A stretch of 64,000 nt of DNA from Campanula takesimana (GCA_026119855.1 JAOWBW010000060.1:930001-994000); one strand, 5' to 3'. Positions 1 to 10,774 are shown, counted from the first letter of the stretch. Program-made: numbers and translations. The notes: a model not told the origin generated them from the sequence alone.

Positions 1-160
1 AAAGAAGATTACAAAATCAATGATACAAAGTGAGGTGGCAATATTTTATTGATTGTATCGATTGTGGACCCGGCACACTCTAATTAAAAACACCAATAAA
101 ATTTTGACACATCATTTTGTAAGCCACATTTTGTGACATTTTTTTGTGACTTTATATGTA
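1..160. repeat. Truncated MITE, CTTACAAAA-terminus family
   Basis: The first ~160 bases closely match 4563-4722, sharing blocks such as gtggacccggcacac and cattttgtaagccacattttg. The left end lies outside the window. The complete copy has inverted ends related to CTTACAAAA. Nothing in it looks coding. Confidence 0.55.
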
Positions 161-339
161 TCCATAGTTGAAAGAGTAGTTGAATGATTAAATTGAATAT
201 TAGGGTAGTTGAATAATTTGGGGTGGTTGAAGAGTGCATCTCGCTATAGCTGTTGCTTGTGGTGTGATAAGTAGTTACAGGAGTGAAATCACAAAGTTTG
301 ACTAAGAGGCCCCGGATACCCATTCATCTATAACTATTA

Positions 340-739
340 GACCATTTGCAATGGCTTACTTAATTGGGTGTTGATATGGGGTTATGGGGTGTTGGTCATG
401 TTGTTGAAAGGACAAGGGTGTTGGCCAGCATCAACAACTATCGGTGGCAGGAGGTGGGCCACACTAGAAAAAAGAACTCACCTAATTTTTGTATCCCAAT
501 TATCTTTTTAAAAAAAAGGTAAAATAAAAATATACCAAAATTTAGCATTTGTTTTTCTCTATAAGTAGATGTAAATTTCATTAGATTTGGACACAAAAAA
601 AAAAAAAAACCCAATTTTTTATGAAATGAAAAAAGAAAATGAGGTGGAGTGGATGATTAGGTGGATGGAGAGAGAAGATGAGATGGTGTGATAAAGTGGG
701 TGTTGGATGAATTTTGGGTGTTAACCATTACAAATGGTC
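340..739. mobile_element. PIF/Harbinger (Tourist-like) MITE
   Basis: This 400-bp non-coding element starts GACCATTTGCAATGG and ends in the near inverse CCATTACAAATGGTC. It is flanked by TTA on both sides (337-339 and 740-742). A 3-bp TTA/TAA duplication with such termini is typical of PIF/Harbinger MITEs. Confidence 0.7.
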
Positions 740-742
740 TTA

Positions 743-1530
743 CTAAATCAAAAACCGCTGACATCAGCGGTGCCACGTGGCAACACCATGTTAAAAGTTT
801 TCCCTCCAAAATCACTAGATGACATCATCCCTCATTTATTAAATCAATTAATTAAATTATAACTATTTACTTTACATATTATCTTTGCATTAATTGCTAT
901 ACAAATTTACTTCAGCCTATTTGAATTTGATGATCCCACAACATTCTCTCTCCCCTCCACACTCTATTCTTTTTTTATCTCCTCCCTGTTCTCCTCTACT
1001 TATTTCTTGCAACAATTTTTCACTATATTACATCTTTAAATGAGATTATAGTATGGAGATAACTTAAAAATACTACACAAATATTTTTGAGATGAAATGG
1101 ATATTTAAAATAGTTTCTAAAATACAAAATTGAGAAAACTATATTTAACTTTGTCCTCACGATCTCGATTTCTCAAATAATTTATTTAATAAAACCAGAT
1201 TTTGAATTATTAAGATAAATTTTTACGTGATTATGTATGGTGAAACTTTTATATTTTTTCTTAAATATGAATATCTAATATTCTTTTCACCCTAAAAATA
1301 TCTAATTTTTAAGAAAATATCATTACAAGTGTTCATATTCACTAGAAATCGAACTCATAATGATAATACGATGACATCACTAAAAGTCATGTATGTCTTT
1401 ATGCTACTAGATTTAGATGTTTTTCAATATAAAAATTTGTATAATATTATTTAAAAAAAATGATAAGTAATCAAATTTTGAACAACCGTGCATCGCACGG
1501 GATTAATCTAGTTTTTATAATAAAAATTAT
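743..1530. other. Intergenic AT-rich DNA, no gene seen
   Basis: I see no coding exon here. The stretch ends at about 1488-1511 with a short GC-rich inverted motif, ccgtgcatcgcacggg, of the kind found at the ends of repeats in many plant genomes. Nothing else is assignable. Confidence 0.4.
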
Positions 1531-2032
1531 TACTCCCTATGTTCCATATGTCCACTTTTCCTTTTCAGTTCGTTTCAGAGTATATGTTCATTTTTAAAAA
1601 TGACAAAGAATTTTTACTATTTCTCTCATTCATTCTCTCTCCTACATTACTTTTATATTCACAACAGTTACATCACTTCCACCATTAATTAATCTCTGTG
1701 TAAATAAGATGGTGAATATATACTCTGGAACAGAGTGAGCACACCTCTGCCCTATCCATTAGACAATGGAAGCTTTTACTTGGGATTTTTTCCCCGCTCC
1801 CCTCCCGGTGAAGAAGATAGCGGCCTTCATCTATCTCGACCAGTTCAGGTTCAAGGGGTCTCTTTCTTATCAAGAGTCTTTTGAGGGGGCCAATCAACTA
1901 CTATTTCTTCCTACTCATTCTCTTTCTCTCACTTTACTTTTATACTCACGATATTTACATCACTTCCACCATTTTTAATCTCCGTGCAAATGAGAGGGTG
2001 GACATATACTCTTGACGTTGACGGAGGGAGTA
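1531..2032. mobile_element. Composite Stowaway-like MITE
   Basis: It opens with tactccctatgttcc and closes with gacggagggagta, the usual Stowaway-like ends next to TA. The distal part is present twice (around 1620-1735 and 1910-2032, sharing ttacatcacttccaccat). Foreign sequence at 1740-1900 separates the two, so the element is a MITE whose tail was duplicated around an insert. Confidence 0.55.
1740..1900 (-). other. Possible organelle-derived fragment with part of trnR-UCU
   Basis: The block is clearly more GC-rich than the AT-rich surroundings. On the minus strand, around 1745-1772, it reads ccattgtctaatggatagg followed by gcagagg. This resembles the 5' half (D-arm) of plastid trnR-UCU. 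The adjoining ~100 bases have organelle-like composition but I cannot place them. Nuclear insertion of plastid or mitochondrial DNA is the simplest reading. Confidence 0.4.
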
Positions 2033-2093
2033 CAATTTTTAATATATATTTGTATTAAATGCCTAAAAAATCACATTTCACTTCTAAAAAAAA

Positions 2094-2330
2094 TACTCCC
2101 TCTGTCCCTAAATGAGTGTCCATTTTCAGGAAATTTTGTCCCAAAATGAGTGTCCATTTTGATCATAACTTTGTGCCTAAATGTTTTTTTCGAAATTATT
2201 TCGCCGGTCTCTTTATACTAGCAAAAACTAAATGTTTGTTTTAAGATTATATATGAATTTTGTCACCAAATTGTACATAAAGTTATGTCCCTTAAAATGA
2301 AATTTGGACACTCATTTAGGGACAGGGGTA
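2094..2330. mobile_element. Stowaway-like MITE (aaatgagtgtcc subfamily)
   Basis: TA-bounded element of ~237 bp. It begins tactccctctgtccctaaat and ends in the inverse ctcatttagggacaggggta. It is non-coding. The same subfamily forms the broken outer shell of the P450 intron (about 4151 and 10184). Confidence 0.65.
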
Positions 2331-2355
2331 ATAATTAATTAGAGGTACTTTTTAA

Positions 2356-2617
2356 TACTCCCTCCGTCTCAAAATAGATGTCGTTTTGAGAGTTAAATTT
2401 TGTCTCAAAATATTTGTCGCTTCACTATTTTCAAATCTTTTTTATTGCTCTATACCAATTATACCCTTAATAATGATAGTGAACTAACGGAACCATTTAA
2501 TTACCTAGGTAGTTGAATTACTTTAGGGATATTTGGGACTTCTTCACATGCATTAATGGCATTTCTTAATATTTGTGAAACACTCCAAAACAACATCTAT
2601 TTTGAGCAGAGGGAGTA
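2356..2617. mobile_element. Stowaway-like MITE (aaaatagatgtcgttttg subfamily)
   Basis: TA-bounded, starting tactccctccgtctcaaaa and ending tattttgagcagagggagta. It is a sister of the copy at 16736-17000, so this subfamily flanks the P450 on both sides. Confidence 0.65.
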
Positions 2618-2968
2618 AAAGCTAATCAAATAAATACAGTTGGATTTAATGTGTTTTGCATTTTCTTTGCTTATATCTACCGTCCTCATTTTATTTTTTT
2701 TTGTGTGTGTGTGTGTGTTTTTGTCTGCTTATAATTAAGTCTAGCGGGTATTAGACAATTTATCCCACATTGAATAAAAAATTAAACATCGACCAGTATA
2801 TAGACTTGAGAGACTACGTCCTATTTTACCAATTGGTTTAAATGTGCAACCTCCAATATTATATGTTATCGGCCCAGTTCAGCCAATGCCCGCACTTGGT
2901 GTTTACCAACCTCACCTTAGTCCTTTTAAACAATCTCCTTCTCTCTGCAAAAGAAGTTTTGAAAAAAA
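2618..2968 (+). other. Region upstream of the P450 start
   Basis: The 350 bases before the P450 ATG contain a short TG-repeat (about 2702-2720) and AT-rich DNA. I see no convincing TATA box or conserved element. Any native promoter must lie here or in the MITEs further upstream. Confidence 0.3.
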
Positions 2969-3903
2969 ATGAAGTTGAGCTTCTTGCAATTGTTAAACCT
3001 AAACTCCTTGTCGAATCCCAGCCATCTTTATTTCACTCTAATCCCTCTATTGTTGATCCTAATTATCTACCTCTTCAAATGGCTCCATTTCACTACCAAA
3101 AGCCTCCCCCCATCACCTTTCAGACTACCACTCATCGGAAACGTCTACCTACTCGGCATTCAGTTCCACCGTTCACTTTGGTCCTTAGCCCAACGCTATG
3201 GACCGGTCATATGCTTCTACACTTTGGCCAAGTTCCCGTTCTTATTATCTCCTCCCCAGATGCTGCCCGAGAGATAATGAAAACACATTTTTTCTCCTTT
3301 TCAAGTAGACCCGGGTTAAAGAATTTCAGAAGACTCCTTTACAACATGAAGGACGTCATCACCTTACCCTATGGTGAACACTGGAAACATATGAAAAGCG
3401 TTTTAGTCGTTAACCTTCTAAACAAAAAAAGAATCACATCTCTTCATTCACTCAGACAAGAAGAAACCGCGTTCATGATGAAAAAGATTAGCGACTCTTG
3501 TTCTCGGTCTTTGGCAGTGGATTTCAGAGACTTGTTTTATACAATTATCAACGATATTTCATGCACAGCTGCGTTTGGCAAGAAATATACGAGAGGTGAA
3601 AAGGGCGAGAAACTGAAGCATCTTTTGGCTGAACTTGCAGTGTTATTGGGCGCGTTTACTTTTGGAGACTATGTTCCTATGTTAGGATGGTTGGATCATC
3701 TTAGCGGAATGAACGCGAGTGTGAAAAGAGTTGCGAAAGGGATTAATGAATTTCTTGAGAGACTGATTCAAGAACGAATGGCTTTTGTTGAAACGCATCG
3801 TGACGTGGAAGGTGAAAACTTTGTTGATATTATGCTTAAGATCCAAAAAGATGATACTTCAAGCATTTCACTTAGCAGAGATGACATTAAAGCAGTGCTC
3901 TTG
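2969..3903 (+). pseudogene. CYP71A-like cytochrome P450, exon 1 (2-nt frameshift)
   Basis: First exon of a plant A-type P450, an ER-anchored haem monooxygenase; the substrate cannot be told. The chosen ATG gives an N-terminal hydrophobic anchor followed by the proline hinge LPPSPFRLPLIGN, as in the CYP71 clan. Downstream are PDAAREIMKTH, the C-helix region YGEHWKHMKS and a normal run to DDIKAVLL, where a GT donor (gtatgt, 3904) follows. After YGPV (codon at 3206-3208) two extra bases (3209-3210) shift the frame; from ATG 3211 the protein continues as MLLHFGQVPVL. Without those bases exon 1 is 933 nt. Together with the two exon 2 pieces the ORF would be 512 codons, normal for the family. The gene is a recent pseudogene; some closely related CYP71 or CYP736 subfamily is also possible. 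Confidence 0.85.
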
Positions 3904-3938
3904 GTATGTTGATCAACAATCCTCCTCCTCAAATTAGT

Positions 3939-4115
3939 GTTCTAAAAGACGCCCGTCTAGGTCGCCTAGGCCCCGCCTAGGCGATAGGCGTTCATGAAAC
4001 GCCTAGATCCCGTCTAGGATATTATAGTTATTTCTGAATTCTCGGCCCCACCTAGATCCCGCCTAGGCGCTAGGCCCCCTGCGGCGCCTAGCGACCGCCT
4101 AGCGTTTTTTATAAC
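3939..4115. repeat. GTTCTAAAA / CGCCTAGG foldback element, copy 1
   Basis: A ~177-bp GC-rich block within the P450 intron, starting gttctaaaagacgcccgtc and ending gcgttttttataac. It is filled with the palindromic core CGCCTAGGCG and its variants. Copies 2 and 3 lie at 27184-27364 and 42951-43119. Confidence 0.65.
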
Positions 4116-4562
4116 TTTGCCTCAAAATAGTCATGCTTTATTTATTTATTAATCGCTCGATCTGTCCTTAAATGAGTGTCTTTTTTTTAAGGAATTTTTG
4201 ACCCAAAATGAATGTCTTTTTTTGAATAAAACTTCCTACCTAAATGTTTTTTTACCAATTTTTTTTCACAAGTCTTTTTAAACTCTCCAAAATAACAATC
4301 ACTTTACAAAAAAAAAAAAAAATGGTCCAAATAACAGTCGCTGCTTTTAGGTTTAAAAAAAAAAAAAAAAAAAAAATCCTCTTCTACCCTTGCTACACAT
4401 CATTATTTAGTTATTGTGTGAAGTATTGTAATAGAGAAGAGTAATAAATATGGGTAAAATTGATACCTTCATCATTAATGAGTGGCAAGAGAGACACCCA
4501 AATGTGATCATGGGCTTGAACTAGACTGATAATAAACTATATTGCGGCTGGGCAATGCTAGC

Positions 4563-4722
4563 CTTACAAAAGAAGTTTACAAAATGATGGATACAAAGTG
4601 TGGTGGCGATATTTCATTGGCTATATCAATAGTGGACCCGGCACACTTCAATTAAAAACATCAACACAATTATGACACCTCATTTTGTAAGCCACATTTT
4701 GTAGCCATCTTTTGTAACTTTA
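4563..4722. mobile_element. MITE, CTTACAAAA-terminus family
   Basis: A ~160-bp non-coding element with inverted ends: cttacaaaagaagtttacaa on the left, and a right end whose complement reads gttacaaaagatggctacaa. A related copy opens the window (1-160). I have not identified its superfamily. Confidence 0.5.
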
Positions 4723-4889
4723 TTATTTCCCATTGGGGCTTCCACCTTAAAACCAATTTGTGCCAAGGGAGTAGTCCCTCAAATCTATATATCGGTCCAA
4801 GTTTAGTTCTATATCAGATGTGGGATATGTATCTAACAGAGAGTACTTACTAAACTAAATGTTTGGAATGAAGATTATAGGAATATATA

Positions 4890-5172
4890 TACTCCCTCCG
4901 TCCCAGCTCACTTGACACTTATTTCCATTTTGGTCCGTCCCAACTCACTTGACACTTCCTAAAATAACCTACTTTTTATAATTTTATATTCACTCTACCA
5001 CACCACTTCTCTATCTTCATTCTCCACCACTCAATTTATTCAACCAACACTACTATTTACCCCACTCATTCTCTCTCTTCATTTTCTACCACGCATTTTC
5101 CATATTTTATTCTTTTTCGTTAGTTATTATGCCCACCTCTAGGGTGTCAAGTGAGGTAAGACGGAGGGAGTA
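4890..5172. mobile_element. Stowaway-like MITE (agctcacttgacac subfamily)
   Basis: TA-bounded, 283 bp, from tactccctccgtcccagc to taagacggagggagta. Its right end abuts the 9-bp target duplication of the MULE that begins at 5182. Relatives lie at 22102-22387 and 36058-36337. Confidence 0.7.
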
Positions 5173-5181
5173 TATAATATT

Positions 5182-6362
5182 GGGCAAATTGCAATTTTAC
5201 CTGAACTTTCCCCATAGTTGCAATTCGGTTCCCAACATATCATTTTTTGCAACCCCCTTCCCAATGTTGTCATTTTGTTGCAATCCAATAAAATTTTGGA
5301 TGGAAACCTAACTGCTGTTAAAAATTTCTTCCATGTGACATGCACATGATTTCAGAAGGGTAAATATGACATTTCCCATGATTAAATAGTCAAAACTAAC
5401 GGAAATAACGTAGTCATAGTTCATTAACTGAGATAGACTCAAAAATAACGGAGAAAACTAACTACCATTACTATTTTGACAACACCTTCACCCTAAATGT
5501 TAAGACATTAGTCAACCACCGCCATTTTAGTCAATCACCACCACCACCGCCGCCACCACCACCATTAGTCCACCACCACTAACTTCAGTCCATCATCAAC
5601 ACCACCAAACCCACCACTACCACAACTACATTACATCTAAAAATCCAGAAATATAAATTAAATCCTTATCACTTTACCAGATCTAGTTCAGTGATTGAGG
5701 GAAAAAACCTTAAACAAAACACATTTGAATAGAGAAATTTGGGTGGGGGAATTTCGAGAGAGAGAGAGAGGGAGAGAGAGTAGTCGAGAAGAATAGGTGT
5801 CGCATTTGAGAGAGATTTCCGGAGACTGAGATGATCGATGGAGGCCGACCAAAGCTTCCAGATCGGAGGAAGCCAATCACCGGTCGAAGCTTTGCAATGG
5901 CCGTATCTGATTCTGGAAGGTCGAATCTTTGCCAAGCTTGGAGAAAACTGGACCTTTGGTTTGTGGAGACAACGCTAAGCCGAGATTCGCTAAGGACTTG
6001 CCGGATCTGGAAGGGGGAGGGTGAGCCGGAGGTAGATGAGGGAGAGAGCGAGTGGCTGAAATTTTGGGGAGGAGGGGATTTTCAATATACCAGTTAAAGG
6101 GTGTGGGGGTTGGAATTATGAAAATAAAATAATGTAAGAAGTCTTTTTTGCCCCTCAATAATCATGTGAGAAGTCATTTTTGCCCCTTCAAAAATCATGT
6201 GCAAGGCATGTGACATTAATTTTTAACAGCAGTTAGGTTTTCATCAAAAATTTCATTGGATTGCAACATGACAACATTGGGAAGGGGGTTGCAAAAAATG
6301 ATATGTTGGGAACCGAATTGCAACTATGGGGAAAGTTCAGGTAACCAAATTGCAATTTGCCC
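5182..6362. mobile_element. MULE-family element with GC-rich interior (copy 1)
   Basis: A 1181-bp element with long inverted ends (~190 bp). The left end begins gggcaaattgcaatttta; the right end is its inverse, ending caatttgccc. It has a perfect 9-bp target duplication, tataatatt, at 5173-5181 and 6363-6371, the hallmark of Mutator-like elements. The interior (~5690-6100) is GC-rich and unlike the AT-rich termini, with short open frames on both strands. This suggests a captured gene piece (Pack-MULE), but I do not recognise the donor. No transposase is present. Confidence 0.75.
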
Positions 6363-6465
6363 TATAATATTTGCCATTAAATTGTCTTGAAAGTAGATAT
6401 TAGGGGTGTAAGTGGTTCGGTTCAAACCGCTGTTTGAGATGGTTTGGTTTGGTTTGGTTTTCAAG

Positions 6466-7752
6466 CAGGGGCGGATCTTCAGTATAAGAAGGGGGTGCAA
6501 GTGCACCCGGTGAATTTTCGTATTTAAGAAGAAAAAAAATATTATATGTATGATATATATATAACTGTGCACCCCCAGAACAAATTGCTTTGTAGTATAG
6601 ATGGATAGAGTCTAGCCTTCCTTTACTAGAAAACTAGTGTTTGAATCCTAGCAAAGGCATTTTTAGTATTTCAATTATTACATGCTTCCCCTCCAATTTG
6701 GCTTTTATGCCATTCCAATTTGAGCTGCTAGTTCAATTTTCTTTTGATTTTGATTATGATAATTATTGGTTGATATGAATTATATTTAAATGATATTTTG
6801 ATTTCTCTTTCTTTATTGGGCAAATTGCAGATTGGTGACCTGAGTTTGTCACATGTTTGCAATCCCCGACCCGATATTTCAATTGTGGCAATCAGGGACC
6901 TAAGTTTGTCAAACTTTTGCAATGTGGTGAATAAACTAACATTTCGTTAATTTTTTAACGGACCTAAACACATGTGCCTCGCACATGGTATTTTTAAAGG
7001 GCAATATGTTTAACTGAGAGTGCAAGGCATGTATTTTAACTGAGGGGGTGAACTGCATGTTTTTGAAAATAAAAGTGTCGTTCGAGCTCCCTCCCATCCT
7101 CATTCCTTCGATCCGACCAAAGGTGGGGTTGATGGAAGGTAGTGGTGGGCGTGGTGGTGGGTGTGGTGGCGGAGAAAGAGGCTGAGAGAGAAGACGGAGG
7201 AAGAAGATGGAGATGGGTAATTGTTTTAATTATTTCCTTTATTTTCAAAAACTTGCAGTTCACCCCCTCGGTTAAAATACATGCCTTGCACTCTCAGTTA
7301 AACACATGCCCTGCATAGCCTCCAGAAATTTGACAAGATTACACTTTCAAAATACCATGTTCGAGGCACATATGTTTAGGTCCATTAAAAAATTAACAAA
7401 ATGTTAGTTTATTCACCACATTGCAAAAATTTGACAAACTTAGGTCCTTGATTGCCACAATTGAAATCCCGGGTCGGGGATTGCAAACATGTGACAAACT
7501 CAGGTCACCAATCTGCAATTTGCCCTTCTTTATTAGTCACCATATTTTTGTTTATTAAAACACCAGATAATTATATTTTAATACAAAATAAAGAGCAAAT
7601 TTAAAAGTTTTTCGGATATTCATTTTAAGACGGAGGGAGTATTATTTAAAGTTTTGTATATTATAACATGTAATAGAGTAAACGACGATTATAATTTAAA
7701 TTTTTAGTGTAATTTGTGCACCTTCTGGACGGAAACTCAAGATCCGCCACTG
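6466..7752. mobile_element. hAT-like non-autonomous element, copy A (hosts a MULE)
   Basis: The ends are caggggcggatctt and, inverted, cagtggcggatctt. A perfect 8-bp target duplication ttttcaag lies at 6458-6465 and 7753-7760, which fits the hAT superfamily. Internal landmarks such as gtgcacccggtgaa recur in copy B (23702-24391). Another element (6818-7525) sits inside, so the native length is about 570 bp. No transposase is present. Confidence 0.75.
6818..7525. mobile_element. MULE-family element with GC-rich interior (copy 2)
   Basis: A 708-bp element inside the hAT-like element, with long inverted ends opening gggcaaattgcagattgg and closing caatctgcaatttgccc. The perfect 9-bp duplication ttctttatt lies at 6809-6817 and 7526-7534. 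The middle (~7075-7215) is a GC-rich patch with gtggtgggcgtggtggtggg, foreign to the termini and different from the other two copies. Likely a small Pack-MULE. Confidence 0.75.
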
Positions 7753-8022
7753 TTTTCAAGCAGCAATGGTTCGGTTCAATCTCAAATATTGGCAAACCAC
7801 ATGGTTCGGTTTGGTTTGTGGTTTGACCTTCCCAGACCAAACCAAACCGAACCACGGTTTGAGACCGCGAGACCGAACCACCAGCCGAACCGCCAGACCA
7901 AACCACATTGCATAATCCTAACCCCAGTTTCACATCTTATTTAATATTTTTGTATATTTATTAAAATTTATTATTAGATCATTACATAGACTAGTCCTAA
8001 CTCCCATTTTTTATTTTATTTA

Positions 8023-8576
8023 GGGTTAATTGCAATTTGGTTACCTGAGTTTTACAAAATTCTGCAATCGGTTACTAAATTTGTCAAAGTTGCGATTGGG
8101 TTCCTGAATTTGCTGAACCGGAGCAATCTGGTGTAAAATCCGTTAACTTGTTAAAATTCTAACAAAGTCGTCACATGTGCCAAACACGTGACATTTAACT
8201 GAGGTCAAAAATGTCTTTTCTCAACCAAATTGCAATTTACCCAGAAATCAAAGTTTTCTTTCAAAAAAAAAAAAATCAAAGTTAATAATCAATTTTAATT
8301 TTTATACTGAGGTCAAAAAAAGGTTAAAATTAAAAGAAATTAATAAAAAAAAAATATGAAAAATAATTTATAAAACTTAAAAGAAATTAATAAAAAAATA
8401 ATACTTTAATGGATTAATGAATAATTGTTTGTTTATTTAAAAAGTACTTTTAAAAAAAAGTAAGTACATCTACATGAAAATTAATAATCAATTTTAATTT
8501 TTGTACATCAACTATATTTACAAACTTTAATATATTAAAACTAAAAAATGGTACATCATCAAATATTATCCTAACT

Positions 8577-8615
<39 letters not shown>

Positions 8616-9668
8616 AGCTTCATCCTTCCACTCCACCACCACCATACTTTCAGTCAACCCATGAATCTCCAACCCAAATGCCAATTTACCATCCAGCCTT
8701 TCTAATTCCAATTATGATGTGAATCAGGAGCATGAACATTTGCATTTCCTAAAACAAACCCATCATCACCGGCAGCTTGTAAAGAATTATCAGAAACTCC
8801 TCCAAGATTTGCAGTCTCATCAAACCCTTCATCACCACCTTCTGAACGTCAACAACATCAAGATTCCCCAAATCACCCATGGATTTACCAACAACTAGTG
8901 GGTCTGGCTTCTCTTGAATTCAATCGTCAAATTCAAAAAGGGATTCCGCGAATTATGAAGAACTGTCTTCGGATTCTGGCAAATAAATGTCGAAATAAAA
9001 AATTGGAGGGCTTTTCGATTTCTTGGTGTGTCTTTTCTTTTCTTGTTCTTATTTAGTGACTGAATTGGGTGAAATATCCACCATTTCCGGCCGATTTCTG
9101 GTAGCAAATCGGGAAATTCCCCGGCTTTGGCGTCGGATTGGCGCAGCGATTCGTGGAGGCAACGACAAACCTGGAAGTATAGGAGCCGCTACCACGGCGG
9201 CGGAATAAGTTGAAGATGAAGGTGATTTCGGTGATGTTGCCTCGAAAGTGGTGGTACTGGAGGACGGCAAGGAGATGGAGCGGTGGACGGCAATGACATG
9301 AGTTTCGCCGCCTTAGTAACGGAGTTTGCCGTCGGGATAACGGGGGAGGATTTTTCCCCCGTAGCTGCAGAGGAATTTGATGGTTGTGGTGGTGGAGGGT
9401 TTGAGATGATGACTGGAAGTAGGTCCACCATGGGGTAGAAGACAACGAAGGGTTGGGGATTTTTGGTTAAGAAAAGACATTTTTGACCTCAGTTAAATGT
9501 CACGTGTTTGGCACATGTGACGACTTTGTTAGAATTTTAACAAGTTAACGGATTTTACACCAGATTGCTCCGGTTTAGCAAATTCAGGAACCCAATCGCA
9601 ACTTTGACAAATTTAGTAACTGATTGAAGAATTTTGTAAAACTCAGGTAACCAAATTGCAATTAACCC
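8023..9668. mobile_element. MULE-family element with GC-rich interior (copy 3)
   Basis: A 1646-bp element with ~210-bp inverted ends, starting gggttaattgcaatttggtt and ending in the inverse aaattgcaattaaccc. The perfect 9-bp duplication ttttattta lies at 8014-8022 and 9669-9677. The interior holds a 33-base A-run (~8581-8613) and a GC-rich stretch (~8620-9450) with a minus-strand open frame of 130 codons rich in Ser, Pro and His. The gene source is not recognised. The terminus is a variant of the other two copies (GGGTTAATTGCA against GGGCAAATTGCA). Confidence 0.75.
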
Positions 9669-10252
9669 TTTTATTTAATATTAATTTCATCGTTTGTTAT
9701 CTTCATTACGATTTGCGATACATATATTACCAATTTCTCTTCACGATCTATATTATAAAGTGTTTTTTTTTTCTTTCGGCCTCTCTCTTCGTCTAGTCTT
9801 TCTCTTCATCCGACTTTCTTCTTCAAGATCCACATCTTTCGCACTTCTTCCGTGATCACAGAAAATTAAAACAAATATAATAATGAGTTGCGGTTTGAAT
9901 CGTGGTTTAAACCGTAGTCTAAACTATGGTTTGAACCGCGGTTTGAACCACGTAATTAAACCACAGTTTGAACCAAACCATAGTGGTTTGGTTTGGTTTG
10001 GTTCGGTTTGAAATTTTTCATGGTTCGGTTCGGTTTGGAATTTTCACAAACCGATGACTAGTGGTTCGGTCCGTAAATACCCCCAAACCGAACCATTTAC
10101 ACCCCTAGTGATATTTTAGAATGTTTCTTAAAAATGAAATTTGGACATTAAAAATGAAATTTGGACATTTATTTAAAGACGGTATTTATAGGCGGAGGTT
10201 TATTACAAAGATTCAAACTAACCCACCCTTGTGTATGTTTATTTTGGTTAAG

Positions 10253-10364
10253 AATGTGTATTTAGGAGGAACTGAGGCAATGTCATTATTCCTAGAATGG
10301 ACTATGGCAGAGCTTTTACGAAGCCCAGACTCCATGAAGAAACTGCAAAACGAGGTGAGGAAAC
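10253..10364 (+). pseudogene. CYP71A-like P450, exon 2, 5' part (interrupted)
   Basis: After an AG acceptor (10251-10252) the frame reads NVYLGGTEAMSLFLEW and then TMAELLRSPDSMKKLQNEVR, the oxygen-binding I helix and J helix of a CYP71-type P450. The usual I-helix core is GGTDTT or GGTETS. Here the position of the conserved Thr is Ala, followed by Met. The piece stops at 10364, where the retrotransposon LTR begins. The frame resumes at 16102 in the same phase once one copy of the 5-bp target site is removed. Confidence 0.85.
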
Positions 10365-10774
10365 TGTAATGGATTCAACGATTCAAGATAAAAATGATAA
10401 ACTGAACAAGAACACACTCTTTTTTTGGGCGATTTTCGGATTAACTGGAAAGAGAAATACAACGAAATTGAACTTGCAAAAATGGAAATTACAGGAACTC
10501 AAAACAGAAGGGAATTGAACTAAAACGATAAAGGAATTCACAAAATCTTTCTCCCCTTCTTCACGCCATTTCCCCTTCTTAAGTACTGCCCATGTGCGAT
10601 CCTCCAACGGCGTAACAGACTCACGAGCTTCTCACATGCGTTGTCTATGTAATTACCAATTGCCCCTTCATTAATTAAGGGCAATTACTATCCTACCCTC
10701 GCCCTTTGAATATAACGGTAACATTGCTGCAATCCTTATTTCTCCATTAATGATCCCAAGGTTGCACTGTGACA
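10365..10774 (-). repeat. Chromovirus LTR (3' LTR of the element)
   Basis: 410 bp, starting TGTAATGG and ending GTGACA (5'-TG...CA-3' boundaries). It differs from the other LTR (15687-16096) at only about four positions by hand comparison. On its outer side lies gaaac (10360-10364), which pairs with gacac (16097-16101) as the 5-bp target duplication with one mismatch. Confidence 0.9.

Larger units (their letters stand above)
6401..10107. mobile_element. AACCGAACC-rich TIR element hosting two nested insertions
   Basis: It begins taggggtgtaagtggttcgg and ends with the inverse ccgaaccatttacacccct. The body repeats ggttcggtttggtt and its complement. Removing the two inserted elements with their duplications (6466-7752 and 8023-9668) leaves about 757 bp. 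The flanks gtagatatt and gtgatatt could be a decayed hAT-like 8-bp duplication. Non-coding. Confidence 0.5.
4151..10184. mobile_element. Stowaway-like MITE split by nested insertions
   Basis: The left part (from about 4151) begins gatctgtccttaaatgagtg. The matching right end lies at about 10130-10184 (aatttggacatttatttaaagac). Together they resemble the compact MITE at 2094-2330. Everything between them would then have inserted into, or been added beside, this MITE. The ends are decayed, so the pairing is an inference. Confidence 0.4.

Noticed and set aside
2842..2968. Extension of the P450 frame upstream to a Met at 2842
   Set aside because: It is in the post-frameshift frame and encodes nothing P450-like. 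The membrane anchor begins at the ATG at 2969.
8895..9445. Open frames of 60-130 codons in the third MULE as a functional gene
   Set aside because: No start context, introns or known domain. They are better explained as captured or random GC-rich sequence within the element.
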